Assembly: GCA_027186245.1 (NCBI GenBank)
Contig: CP114490.1
Location: 7,014,501 to 7,078,500, forward strand
Reading direction: 5' to 3'
Source: Coriaria nepalensis
Taxonomy: Eukaryota; Streptophyta; Magnoliopsida; Cucurbitales; Coriariaceae
DNA length: 64,000 bases
The position numbers and the translations under genes were made by a program. Under the pieces are notes generated by a model. The model was not told the origin of the DNA, ran no database searches, and saw nothing but the letters and a program-made list of their open reading frames with translations. Below, piece by piece: positions 37,372 to 49,549 of the stretch. Every line of letters begins with the position of its first letter. Position 1 is the first letter of the stretch.

Positions 37372-40187
37372 CTACAGCTTGAGGAAAACAAACTCTTCAA
37401 TAGCAGGAACTTCTCCAATCCTCTTCAAGGACTCTTTGCTCGGCAGATCATCAACTCCAATCGCCATAACAGCTTGCTTCCTAGGAGCAATCCTTCCGAC
37501 ACTCATAAAACTCACGTTTACATTCTCCTCTCCTAGAATGCTACCAACTCTTCCGATCATACCAGGCTGATCAACCTGTCTGCACAGTATGATATTACCT
37601 TCCAAGCTCACATCCACTTCAAAAGATCCTACCTTCGTCAAATGAGGAACTCCATCCTTGACCTGCCCTTCTACCTTAATCTCCCCAACTTCTGATATGG
37701 CACTAGCAAATTTGGACTCCACATTGGAGATTTTGACCTGGATGGATTCTAAGGGAGACTCAGGTGAACCATCTTGAAGGATTCTTTCCTCGATTATTCT
37801 GAGTCCTCTTTGTTTGGCGGTGAAATCAGCATTGACCAAGTTGACAAAGACGCTAGAGATGGGTTCAATTAGACCCTTGGTGATCATGGCACGGAGAAGC
37901 CTAGTGTCGAGATCATCTGGGGCTCTTGAAGAAGAGTACGATACTTTCACGTTTTTGACACCGCTTCCTCCAGCTACTAGTTGGACAGCTAGTCTTCCTA
38001 GCTTCTCGGCTAGTTCTACATAAGGTTTCAGCTCACTTAAAACCTGCAGTTGTGATGGAATAATCAGTAGCCAGTCCGCTGTCTTATTTCAAATGGCCAG
38101 AACAAATTTTTCACAAAAATAATTCTAGCGAACCTATATTTCTGCAAAATTGGTATTTTCAGCTAGAAAATGAACTTCCCAGTGAAAAACAAATTAATAT
38201 CTTTCCATACTTAATAAATGGAAGAAACTTAGAAATTGTCGAAAGCCTTGGATCTCAGTGAAGTTCATGCTTGGTAAGAACATTCTAGTAATAAAGTGAC
38301 AAGAGTAGAGACGAAAATGCATGTGGAAGTGTTAAAGATGGAGCAAGGGGAACATGTTAAGTACTATACCAAACTGAAAATAAAACTACTAGCATTCTGA
38401 CAGTTAATATACCTCAGCAGGAACCATGGGTGCATTGACTGCAGTAGAAGCAAGCTCCCCTTTTAGGGCTCCAACAACGGCTTCAGCAATTTCAATAGCT
38501 ACTCCTTCCTGTGCATCAAACCGATAAATGATTGGACAATTTAATAAGGGGGAAAACCAGAAGCATTCAGTTCAGCCTTCACAGTCACACACCTGAGCTT
38601 CCTTGGTACTGGCACCAAGGTGAGGAGTCACAGTCACATTCTCATGCTGAACCAACTTGCTTTCCGTAGATGGCGGTTCAACAGTGAACACATCAAGTGC
38701 CGCCTGTAAGAGACAATGGAGTTAATTCTAGGTCACAGCTTAAACTGGATTGCCTTTAAACTATGAGAAAGTAAAAACCTGAGCAACGATCCCAGCATCC
38801 AATGCCCTCACTAAAGCTTCTTCATCAATCACCCCACCACGAGCAACATTAACTATTCGAACTCCTTTCTTCATCTTTGCAAAGGATTCATCGTTAAGAA
38901 TCTTGTTTGTAGCAGGGGTAAGAGGCATATGCAAAGAGATGAAGTCTGCAGTAGCTATGGCTTCATCAAAGCTGACAAGCTCAACACCAGCTGCACGAGC
39001 ACGGTCTGCTGGGGCATATGGATCATGTGCAATCACATGCATACCAAGACCCTTAGCGCGGCGAGCAACTTCTGACCCGACTTTCCCAAAGCCCATTACA
39101 GCCAGTGTTTTCCCAACAAGAGATACACCCACATATTTGTTGCGCAGCCATTTTCCTGCATTGAGAATTCAGGTAATAAATTAAGAGGTATTGTTTTTAC
39201 TAGACGTCTATATTTCACTAGCATCTAATAGATTCGTCTATAATCGTGAACCATGATGGCCATCACCAAGAAAAGCTATGCTTCCCAGATCTAATTAGCG
39301 GAAGATAACAGAACTGAATCAAGAGAAAATATTAAAAAATAGCGAAAAAATTATTAATTATGTATTTCCTCACTTGATTAAACTGAAAGTTTATCAATAT
39401 CTATTATATATATATAGTTTGTTTTTCAAGCTTTTCCATCAAAAGTCTACAAAATTGTCATGCATCCACCAAACCGGGACTAGAAAGATGGTTATTCCTA
39501 ATCTATCAGATTTTGAATTTTCTGCAGTGCTTTCGTCTTCAAAATCAGGAAAGATCTATATCGTTAGAGATCTAAAAGGCAACTACAGGTAGCAAAACGT
39601 GTTACTAGAATAATTGCATACGATAAACTCAAATAAATATACTCACCAGCCTTAACAGATGCATCAGCTTGTGCTACGTTCCTAGCCATAGCAGTCAAGA
39701 GAGCGATCCCATGCTCAGCAGCAGCAACAGTGTTAGCAGTCGGCGCATTGACCACCAAGCAACCATGCTCAGTCGCTGCTCCCAGATCCACATTGTCAAT
39801 ACCAACACCAGCTCTGCCAACCACCTTCAACCTTCCTCCAGAAGACTCGAACACCTCACGATTAACCTTGGTTCCACTACGCACAATAAGAGCGTCACAG
39901 AGCGAGATCTTAGTCTTTAGCTCCTCAGGACTCAAGTTATACGCGCAATCGACATTAGCGAACTCCTTAAGAAGATCAAGTCCAGCTTCACCTAACTTCT
40001 CAGCTACTAGAACCGTCGGCTTGGAGTCAGCACTCGCCGAGACGACAAATACAAGCTGTTGAGACGATCGGCGGCGAGATCGTAGAGTAACAGAAAATGC
40101 CGGAGGCAGAGGGAGCTTAGAGGAGAGAGAAAGCGATGAATTTCTGAGCGATGAAGCTCGGAGAGTTGAAGATGGTGTAGCCGCCAT
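37372..40187 (-). CDS. PGDH: D-3-phosphoglycerate dehydrogenase, chloroplastic
   Basis: Five exons in transcript order: 40187-39647, 39155-38779, 38703-38593, 38508-38413, 38043-37372. The phases give 598 aa, matching plant PGDH. The first about 55 residues are rich in Ser and Arg ([18 protein letters not shown]), which suits a plastid transit peptide. The substrate-binding and Rossmann domains follow: [14 protein letters not shown], then GFGKVG (202-207), then Arg286 in NVARGG, Glu315 in DVFTVEP and His334 in TPHLG, which are the catalytic Arg, Glu and His of the family. The intervening ASB domain and a C-terminal ACT domain (about 525-598; [24 protein letters not shown]) make it the long, type I form, which is often serine-sensitive. 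It oxidises 3-phosphoglycerate to 3-phosphohydroxypyruvate, the first step of the phosphorylated serine pathway in plastids. A TATA-like element lies about 95-105 bp upstream of the ATG. Confidence 0.96.
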
Positions 40188-40279
40188 TTTTTAATGGAGT
40201 AAAAATGGAGTTTCGATTTTTGAAATGGAAGCGATGAAGATGGAACCGGCGACTGTGATCGTGGAGGAAATCTAGGGTT

Positions 40280-40292
40280 TTTATATATATAA
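40280..40292 (-). promoter_or_regulatory. Probable TATA element of the PGDH gene
   Basis: The minus strand reads TTATATATATAAAAA about 95-105 bp before the ATG at 40187, followed by CCCTAGATTT. Position and sequence fit a plant TATA box with a leader of about 60-70 nt. This rests on motif and spacing only. Confidence 0.45.
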
Positions 40293-42125
40293 CGTGAAGG
40301 GTTTTGGTTGGTAGGTAGAGGAATTGATGGACAGAGACTGATGACCAGAAATGGGAATCAGTGCGCGTGACAAATAGGCATTGGGTGGCGAGAGTGGAGT
40401 AATTGAGCTGAAGTGGGAACCTGTCGGTGTTTGGGTAGGTGAGCTGAAGTGTAATCGATTAGTATTTGGCAATGTAGAGAGAACGGATTCGGTATTTGTT
40501 TAAGTGTTATTGTCTGTTTTTAGGTATAAATTTTGGTCATTATTATATATTTAATGATTAAAATATGTATTATGTTAAAATTATTTATATTAATATAAAA
40601 ATTTATTTAATTAATATATATAAGTCTAGAATTTTTTCTTTTATGTAATAGATAGACGAACTTCTTTTACTTTTCTTAAATCGAGTTCAATTTTTTCCTT
40701 CACAGACCGAACTCTTTTCTAGACTGAGATCTTTTACCGAATTTAATTTCTCTCTTCTAAGACCGAACTACCTTTCCAGAGAATTTTTTCTTCGTAGAGA
40801 ATTTTTTCTTCTTTATTAGACCGAGATCTAATATAACATACTTCTCAAACCGAGTTCTTTAGAAAAAACTGAAAAACGATCGAGTTTTCGATCTGTGATC
40901 TCAAACCGAGATCACATGTCTGTCTAGACTGAAATCAGATATTCGACCCGTCAACCCTTCGACTACAAACCAACATGAGATCTCATTCTGTATTACTCTG
41001 CGTCTTAGACTGACATGTGAGATATCGATTTATGCATCTCACATGTAACTCTAAGATGCTCTTATATCATTTGACCTTTCAAAAGGACTCGAATTATGTG
41101 AGACATCGGTTTGAGATGCTCATCGATCGACTATAATTTATGTGAGATGCTCATCAACTCAATGGCCATTGTCGTCAACATTCAAAGAAAAAGAAAAGAA
41201 AATTGCAATTGTTAAGAAAATATTATAGAAAAATGAAAAAATACAACTTATTAATTAGTCATATTTCAGTTAGCTTATGTTTTTGTATTATTTTTTTCTT
41301 ATTATGTGTTATGTGTTTTAACATATATGAAGAGATAATTAAAATACAACTTACATATATGAACAGGCCCAAAAGAAAGGTTTTTTTTTTTTATTTGCCA
41401 TAATTAATTAAAAAAAATTATCAATCTTTAAAATTAGAATATGAGATTAAATATTTATATTTATTGATGTGAGAATTTTAATATTAGGAGAAAGAGTAGA
41501 TGAGAGAGAAAAAGATTATTCTTAGATTTGGATAGTTGATTCTTAGATCTGGCCTACATTTCAAACACAATATAAAATAATTCGATTAATGTTTTAAAAA
41601 AATTCATCTGGATCTACAATCTTTTCTTATTAATTTCAATTGCCTACATGAATAAAAAATTCAATATTCAACTCTTTTCTAACTGATATAATATGTAAAG
41701 CTCAAGTTCGCATTTAACTCCTAATCTGAATATCTAAGACTCCTCAAGTTATCAAATCAAAAAATTGAATCATTTCATTTGTTAAACTGACATCTAACTA
41801 CATATACCGAAAAACTCTGGCATGAATCTAACTATTCCATAGTCCATGAAGTATAAACCCACTGAGCTGAGTAGCTCTCAAGACTGTTAGACATGCTAAA
41901 GGGCACACGCCAGAAATTGTACAGACTCTAGGTTGAAAAACCAAAAACCAAAAACTAAAAAAGAAAAGTTTTTCCTCACCTAAGGGCAGTCTTTCCACGC
42001 TGGGTTTGTGAACACATCACAATGCATGACATAAAGGGTCGGATAAAGCCGCCGACTAAACAAATTGGCCCTTGTACTGTACAAGGAAATGAATATGGAA
42101 AAGTTAAATTTCCCTGGAAAAAAGA
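40293..42125. other. Intergenic DNA with CCGAGATC-type degenerate repeats
   Basis: At about 40670-41160 the words GACCGAACT, CCGAGATC, GAGATGCTC and TCTCACATGT recur many times in both orientations. No coding frame and no clear repeat unit length was found. 41200-42120 is AT-rich with nothing recognisable. Confidence 0.35.
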
Positions 42126-42270
42126 TTACCAGAAAGTTCTCGTCCTCAACATGGTTGCTAATATGTATGCTGACAGCATTCCGGCAAAATAGAACCCAAA
42201 ACAGCCAAGTAATTTGAAAGTGTTATATGCAACATTGACTCCCCTTTTCGATATGCTGCTCGTTACCCTG
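42126..42270 (-). other. Possible downstream exon of unknown origin
   Basis: On the minus strand, following a good acceptor (TTCTGTACAG at about 42271), a 46-codon stretch begins VTSSISKRGVNVAYN and continues TFKLLGCFGFYFAGMLSAYI. It ends LRTRTFW, contains one clear hydrophobic helix, and then stops at 42126. It lies 1.1 kb downstream of the reticulon stop. It could be a 3' UTR exon of that gene (coding only by chance), an alternative last exon, or the end of a separate small membrane protein. The family was not recognised. Confidence 0.25.
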
Positions 42271-42992
42271 TACAGAATATAAAAATAAGCAAAAATAATA
42301 AACAACAAAAACAAGGAAATGAAATATCAGTATATTTACTATTTGATACAGATATTCAACGAGTAACAAAAGTTGAGAGTGCGGCATTTGAATGGATAAA
42401 CAAAATGCAAGTTTCCCTATGATATGGCAACAGTAGATATCAGTTAAAATCCACACACTTCATCACTACAGAACAAGATTTCCTTGGATATGATTCTCCA
42501 TTTATTATTGTTCTTAATCAACCACCAAATTCTGACTTCCTAGGAGGCTTGTGTTCTTGGCATGAAGCAACAGAAACAACACTCGGTTGAAAAAAGTCAA
42601 TATTTTGTAACAAAAAGGCAAAGATAGTCACATCTTGGCCTCCCATCTGAACCAAAAGCTGTCCCAATTTAAATAAGTATCATCTACCAATTAGACATCC
42701 TTATTCAGAAGAATACAAGATCAATCATAACCCACCACTTGGTCTATCATTCAGAATGAGAATTCACTATTCATGAGCGGAGTTAGCTTAAAAAAAGTTG
42801 GTACTACGCTATGAAGACTAGCTCTCTTCTGAAACTTTTCTCAAAATTTACTACAGCTATAAACTACCCGCCCGTATCAAAAATCATACATGGTCTCCGC
42901 GGAACAAATCAAGTAACCAACAACAAATACATCATAGTGAGCATAGTTAATATTCCAATAGAATGAATATAGCAGGTTCATTTCATTGCCTT

Positions 42993-43070
42993 AATTATGA
43001 TCCGAGAAAGATCTAGACAGACAGACATTACAATTATGATCCGAGAAAGATCTAGACAGACAATAATATA
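42993..43070. repeat. Tandem duplication, 39 bp period
   Basis: Two copies start at 42993 and 43032. The first 31 bp, starting AATTATGATCCGAGAAAGAT, are identical. They lie downstream of the reticulon gene on its transcribed strand, in its 3' UTR or an intron if transcription extends that far. Confidence 0.85.
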
Positions 43071-43322
43071 TCCAACTTAGTGATACACACACGGGCAAAC
43101 AATTTGCTTCAAGTTTCTAAAACTAAAATCTTGTATCATATCATGACCAATATGGCAGCACTACATTTGATGAATAGACCCTTATTGAACAGATTCATAT
43201 ACACGAAATACACCACCTCCTGTTAATTTTACCAAATTACAGTGAAATACAGCCCTCAATCAATTTTTCATTGAGAGAAAAGGCTGTTGGAAGTTATATA
43301 CCTAAACGGATAGCAACTAGTA

Positions 43323-43374
43323 TGCTGAATGCACAGATCATAGATGTAATCTGAATGCTGAATGCACAGATCAT
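43323..43374. repeat. Direct duplication of 19 bp, 33 bp apart
   Basis: TGCTGAATGCACAGATCAT occurs at 43323-43341 and again, identical, at 43356-43374, just beyond the reticulon stop codon. A (GA)n run follows at 43376-43390. It probably reflects slippage in the 3' UTR. Confidence 0.8.
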
Positions 43375-43413
43375 TGAGAGAGAGAGAGAGATAGAGACAG
43401 AGAGAATACTTGG

Positions 43414-44880
43414 CTATTGCATCTTCTTCTCCTTATTTGAAGGCAATGGAATCTTCTTTAGAATGTTCTCGTCAACTTTCCTGTACTGTGTCAGTATTAT
43501 TCTTTGTGATACAAGCAACTTGTCATCAATGTGGTCCTGGAACTTATCATATACAAGAGGAATCGACAGACTGAGAAGGACCACTACAGAAAATAATAAG
43601 GACCAGATTTAATATCACAGGATAAAGTTAGGCAAACTGATTATTAAATTATAAAGAATGAGAGCCAGCTAAGGACTAACCGATATAGACCAGAGTGAAG
43701 AAACTGAAGAAACCACCAACACAGGATGCCACCCACAGGCCAATAGAAACCTGAAAACTCAAATCTACAATTAGAATAATGTATCCCATTCCTTGTAGGA
43801 TATGACAAGTAAGAGAGCTGAACACCTAACCTTAAGAAGGAGTTTCAAGTTTCTATCAACAGCAATGTCGCGTGCAATCGACAATATGTAATTGATCCAC
43901 ACACATAGTGCATCAGTAGCCTTCTGAACAGAGCGCTCAGAAATTTCTAGATCAGGAAGGGGAGGCAGTGGTCTGAATCACATCATATATATCATTTGAT
44001 TAACACCAAGCAAAGTTCAAGTTATAACTTCAAACTTCTCTGGTTCCGAATTTAAAAATTCAGGAAAAGTATAGCCATAAACAGAGATAAGAATTACAGT
44101 TATCAAAGGAAAGGAAAACTGTAACCCAAATTATAATTATGAAAGGTTTCCTCTTCTTGGGAAATTTTTTCCTAAAAAGCCAAATATAAATTGCTTCCAT
44201 ATATAAAAATCCTCATTCTATCAAAGGTATCCCCATCTTTTTAGACAGTATACATCAAGAAAACAATAGTTAAAATTTGACCAGAACAAGTAGTAAACAT
44301 TACCACACACAGAGAGAAAGACATGTGGAGATGAAAGTACCGATTCAGAAGGGAAGCAGATTTCCCCCAGAAGAAGAGGATGACAACAAGAAGCAAAAGA
44401 ACATTGGCCAGAAATGATAGAAAGTTATAACCAACTCGTTCAAAGAGAAACCAAAAGACCGTCGATGAGATTAACACCATAGCCCCTCTATACGGTTTCT
44501 TCCACAGCAGCACATCAGCCACTACCAAAAATGAAAGAGAAAGACAGATAAGGTTCAGAATCACGTAAACAATGCAAATACCAGAGCAAATAAGATTCAT
44601 ATCAACACAAACATATCGGTTAAATTCAATCGACTGCCAATCACAGTTTCTTAAGGTAATCCAATGAATCCGAATCCGATCTATATTCTATAGCAGAACC
44701 ACAGTGAATCATGACCATAATTATTCAATGAACACAAGAAGCACCATTCTATAGGTAAGTTTTAAATGTATATACGGACGCATGCATAGCAGGAAGTGAT
44801 AAGGAAGGAATATACCGAGTACCTGAGCCACCGCCGAGAGCTTGATAGACGGAAATGCGACAAGGATCAGATTCACTCAT
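43414..44880 (-). CDS. RTNLB: Reticulon-like protein of the RTNLB family
   Basis: Five exons in transcript order: 44880-44823, 44521-44341, 43972-43831, 43750-43681, 43583-43414. All are GT-AG and the phases sum to 206 aa. A short N-terminus ([19 protein letters not shown]) leads into the reticulon homology domain: [18 protein letters not shown], a first long hydrophobic hairpin through [17 protein letters not shown], and a loop with the proline-rich [13 protein letters not shown] second hydrophobic hairpin ([19 protein letters not shown] to [10 protein letters not shown]) is followed by DKFQDHIDD and a lysine-rich end (SNKEKKMQ) resembling a dilysine ER signal. RTNLB proteins shape tubular ER and constrict desmotubules. 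The short N-terminus and 206 aa length fit the small RTNLB8-16 group; the exact member is not assigned. The start is the only ATG in frame in exon 1. Confidence 0.92.
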
Positions 44881-45670
44881 GGCGATTTAGGGTTTCAGAT
44901 CAACAAATGCAGAATAGGAGAGAAGGGGAAAGGAAAAGGCAGAGACTGACGGAGGTAAAGGAGGGAGGAGATGCAGATACAAAAATATACCGATTTGAGA
45001 ATTAGGTGGAAAGATACTAACCAACAGGAATTGGCGCTGACAGCCTGACATAGGCCTTTACGTACAATACAAGGCCTACCAAGTGGACTGGGCTTCAGAT
45101 TTCGGCCTGTTTGGGGGCCTCCTTCCATAGATGGACATTACTAATTTGGAAGAGTGGGTTAAGGATAATGCACCACCGGGGTTGTAGCTAGCGCAGTTTG
45201 TTGATAAGAGGTACATTCGATTTGCGCTAAATATTGTTGTGCTCAAGCTTGGCACGACTGATATTCATCCGTATGAGCTCGGCTTGGGATCAAACGAGCA
45301 TTTATCTAAATCAACTTAAGCTCATTCATGTATTTTTTTTGAAACTTGAATTTGATAAACTTGCATCAACTACCCTCAATGGTTGAAAAACTATATAAAG
45401 TATTAATAGATGATGATTTGGAGAATGATTATTCTTAACTCACGGTATTATGAGATATTATTTATTGACTCCCAATGTTAAGAGATGCTATTACTTTTAT
45501 AAATAATTCTTCATAAAAAATAACAATGTCTAGTATTTTTTATAACAAATAAACCCTAACATAATTTAGAAATCTACTAAAGAAATAACAACTAACATAA
45601 TAAGGAAACTAAATAAATAATAAATAATAATACTAAGTAAATCAAATCACGTGTGCATGAGTGGACTGTT
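44881..45670. other. Upstream region of the reticulon gene and spacer
   Basis: The first 150 bp upstream of the ATG are GA-rich on the plus strand (CT-rich in the transcript sense), a usual plant leader. From 45170 on the sequence is ordinary AT-rich spacer; no gene or mobile element was recognised. Confidence 0.4.
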
Positions 45671-45671
45671 G

Positions 45672-45835
45672 CATGAATGTTACGGAACAGACCCCACTAA
45701 CCTTGTATTCTCCTTATGAATTCTCTCACTCTTTCATGGTCTATTGTTCTACACATGAATGTTACGGAATATACCTCACTAACCTTGTATTCTCCTTATG
45801 AATTCTCTCACTCTTTCGTGGTCTATTGTTCTACT
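45672..45835. repeat. Tandem duplication, 82 bp period
   Basis: Units 45672-45753 and 45754-45835 begin CATGAATGTTACGGAA and end GTCTATTGTTCTAC(A/T). They differ at only a handful of positions (for example CAGACCCC against TATACCTC, and CATGG against CGTGG). This is a recent duplication in intergenic DNA. Confidence 0.9.
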
Positions 45836-48800
45836 CTACTCTACCTCAAGCGCTCCTACCAAAGCTAAACTCTACCACCTTAAACTTTTGAAGAACTTGC
45901 CAAAGTGCACTCTAATAATTCAGATTTTGACATCTGATTGTGCAATCGGCATGTTATGTATCAAATGTATGACACGGCAACACATTTCATATGTATAATT
46001 TTTAATTTTAACTCAAAGTTTAACCTTTTTTAGTTTTCCTTCTTCTCTCCTCCATGTTCATTTTTTCTTCCCTTTCATTGATATAGCTCACTACTAGAGA
46101 AAGTTGCATAATAAAAATATTCATTTCAAAGTTCATGCCTTCGTTAATAATTAATATGATAAGAAAATTATTATATGATTAAAGCCTTTTTTGTTCATTA
46201 CTTCCACTTGTGTGAGTAGGCACGTGCAAATAGTCAGAAGTCAATGCTCCAGTCAATATTTCGGTATAAAAATCCCCGACCAATGGTAAGAAGGGGGGGC
46301 AGTGGACTCCTTTTTTTATTTTTGTTTTTTTTGAATTCTTTTAGTAAGATATTTATAGATTAAAGAATTTCAAGTATTATTTCTAAATATTTGTAGGATT
46401 AAATTTTTTAATTATTATCTCTAATTTTATTTATATAATAAAGCAATTATTTTTCTCGTTTAAGAGAAGAGAGGGGGGGGTAAAAAAAAGAAAATAATTG
46501 TTAAAAAAAGGGTTGGGTCCCGAACCCAACCGAAAATTCTTCTTCAGAAGTAACCCGTCAACTTATCGGTCGGGGCCCCAACCGGTCTCAACCAAACCCC
46601 AACCGAAATAGACGGTTTCAGTCAATGCAGTTTCTTTACATATATCTATGTGTGAGATAGTATAGGTCTATGTGCATTATACCGCTTTGATCATTCATGT
46701 AAATCTCCTTCTGGTTATGAATCAATGTCCCACCTTTCAGGGACTTCTAAGTTTCAAGTTAGGTCTCTTTACCAATGTTAAACTATTATTATGTAGTTTA
46801 CCGATTCTGTAGCAGTTAATGAACAGAGTGTAATCAATAAGAATTAAGCTTTATTCATTGTAATGATCATCATGATCTGCAACAAAAAGTTAATTATATA
46901 GCTGATGTTCCCATTTTTTCCCTTTACCATTATTTTATAGGTTCTTACGTTAGCTTAAAAGTGGACTCTTAGGGGTTGCCCAACAGTTGAATATGGGTGA
47001 TTTATTAAGTTAGTTTCGGGTTCAAGCTTTCTACGTAACGTTTGAGATTATATTCTAAATTTATTTGATGATGTTGTCGATCCAACAGCTCCTTGAAGTT
47101 TGCAACTGATCGCTGAATATATATAGAGAAGTTCACCGAATTTCCCAAAAAAAAAAAAAAAAGCTAAATAGTATATGGAAAAAATAAAAATTTAGACGTC
47201 AATAAAGTGTTGAGGTGCTGCTTTAATATAATAATTCATAAAGGAATAACCCCAAATTATTCTAGTAATTAGTTGTAAAATTATAATTTTGTTCATTGTA
47301 TTTCGTGGGACTTTGTTGTATATGATGATCTACTTCTTTTATTTATTTATTTAATTTTACTTTTGATGGAAACTAGCATTTGAAAAAATATTGTATTGTA
47401 AATTTATTAAAAAAAATTAATGTATACATGTGAAAATAAGTCTAAACGAAATAAAATATTATTTTTATTAGAATTTGATTGATTTTGGCATTTTAAGTTC
47501 ATTGAAATTTTAAAGTTTGCATTTAAATATTATCTAAAAAGCATTAGTTAAGTACTGATAGGGAAAAAAAAGCACAAAGTGACATTTATATATATATATA
47601 TATATATCTCAAATATGCCGAAAATAAACATCACAAATTAATTAATAAGATAATGGGAGATTAATAAGCATCTCAATGAAAATACAACATGTGGCACAAT
47701 AGTAATTGACACATGACTAAAAAGAGATTGAAATATGGCCGAATAAGAGAATGGCATGTGGTCCAACAACACTAGAACATGTAGCCTAATGAGAGGCGGA
47801 CATGTAGTCCTTGTACCAACTGAAAATTTGATTCCATATTGGCGCCATGCAAATAACTTTTAGTAACGCAACTAAGATGATATTGATATTCGTCACTTTT
47901 ACTTCAAATGCGTCGAAAAATGGCCTTTGTGAGGTTTATTAGTGTCACAATTGACATAATTTTTTATAGTGAAGTATCTCTAAAGATCTCTAATTGTCGT
48001 GTGATGAGCTTTTTCATTAATGTTAACAATAACAACTTCTTGATTTGTTATCCTTAAAATGGAGACTATTGTCAATTATGGGTTCAAGCATGAGATGGAT
48101 TGAAAGTTGATCACCCTATAAATAAATAAATATAATATAATATTAGTATACACAAATATTGGCTAAACAATAAAAAAAATACTTGAAAATTAACAAAAAA
48201 AACCCTCATGCTCTATGACTTGATGGGCTTCTAAAGGGGCTATCGAGCCGTAAAGTAGTTCATAATAAAATGTTCTATGGCTTGAGGACATTAAAAATCT
48301 CACAAGTTAATCCTAATTCAATCAAATTCTATGAATAGAAAAACACACAAAAATTCTAATTTTTTAAGTCTCATACACTATTAATAGCTCGAAGTAGGAT
48401 TTTCTGGCAATGCTTTCAGCCTTTTCACCTCACTTTCAGGTGAACTTGTTGGATTATCTTCTTTCTTCTTTTTTTTTTATTAGCTTCTTTCACATTCACA
48501 CGAGTATGAGCCATCGAGTAGATTGATAGTTGCAAAACAGAGGCTCAAGATTTACGAGTTTTTTCTGATATGGGCTTCGAATGGAAATTCTATACAAAGG
48601 CAGATAGGCTTGCTGGTGAGAGATTCCTTCTTCAATGGTGGTGAATTGATGAGAGTGAGTGAAGAGAGGGAGTTGAGGTTTCAAACGTGCGATGAGGGAA
48701 GATGAAGCAATGTTTTTATTTTATTTTATTTTTGCTAAATTGTGAGAAGAAACGGTAAGTAATATATAAGGGTATTTTAGTAAATATATATTTATATTTT

Positions 48801-49549
48801 TTATTTAAGTTATAAAATAAAAATTAGGCCATTTCATTACCAGACTTTACGAGAGATTTATTTTTTTTAAATAAGACTTTTAATTAGGGTCATTTTCTCT
48901 AATTCTCTCTAAACTATAAGCCTTACACCAAATTTCATCTTTGCTTTTCCTAAAAAGATTTCTTGACTTTCTCTCACCCTTCTCGCCCTAGCTCATCCTT
49001 AGTATTTCATTCTACCTAGTGCACTAGCCGAATCCATATTATTAAAGCAGTAGAATCTTTCTCAACATATAATTACTAAAACTATCTGTTGATGTATGAT
49101 GAAAAAGATTCAACAAGGTTTGAACCGGTTAAAGAAAAAACAATAGTGTTTACTTAATAACTTTTCAATGCTACAAGCTAATTTTGACTTGATGATGCAC
49201 GAATTTAAAGATGGGATGTAATACTTAACTATGATACTCGAAGAAGTCGTGAATGGACAGACTAATACTTAGCCATCTGTTCAGCCATTTGTCACTGACT
49301 ATACATCCACGTATCGTAGCAATAGGAGCAAGCGAGTGATGTAAGTCGCTCATTTTTCACTTACCTGGAAGCAAAAATCCACCTTCGAAAGGCGGGTTTT
49401 GGATATCGAAATGAAGCGAATATCCAAAAATCAAGAGTTGGATACAATATTTCAAACATTCAAAATTTTGAGTTCTTTAAACTTAGACATATCCATCTAA
49501 ATTTGAAAGAAAAGAGACAGGAAGAAGAGAGATATATTAAGCTACCATG
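45836..49549. other. Intergenic DNA with repeat fragments
   Basis: No gene seen. It contains a (TA)n run at about 47588-47607 and ACATGTGG-type degenerate repeats at about 47675-47800 related to 640-800. A copy of the GATGG/CTCGAG-type hairpin family lies at about 48205-48290. The two opposed open stretches near 48496-48705 do not resemble any known protein. Confidence 0.35.
47675..47830. repeat. Degenerate short tandem repeats related to 640-800
   Basis: Successive imperfect units with cores ACATGTGGCACAAT, GAAATATGGCCGAAT, GGCATGTGGTCCAAC, AACATGTAGCCTAAT and GACATGTAGTCC resemble the series at 640-800. The sequence just beyond (to about 47977) ends in TTTTTTATAGTG, which looks like one end of a CACTA-type element. 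The other end could not be identified with confidence. Confidence 0.4.

Noticed and set aside
39669..40062. Plus-strand open frames opposite PGDH exon 1
   Set aside because: They are antisense shadows of the GC-richer transit-peptide and catalytic exon; no domain was recognised.
46950..47050. Possible tRNA-like element (GGTTCAAGC word)
   Set aside because: No matching A box at the right distance and no cloverleaf stems could be formed by hand.
46090..47962. CACTA element between CACTACTAGAGAAA (46090) and TTTTTTATAGTG (47962)
   Set aside because: The two ends pair poorly beyond CACTA, the flanking trinucleotides differ (GCT and AAG), and no transposase is inside.
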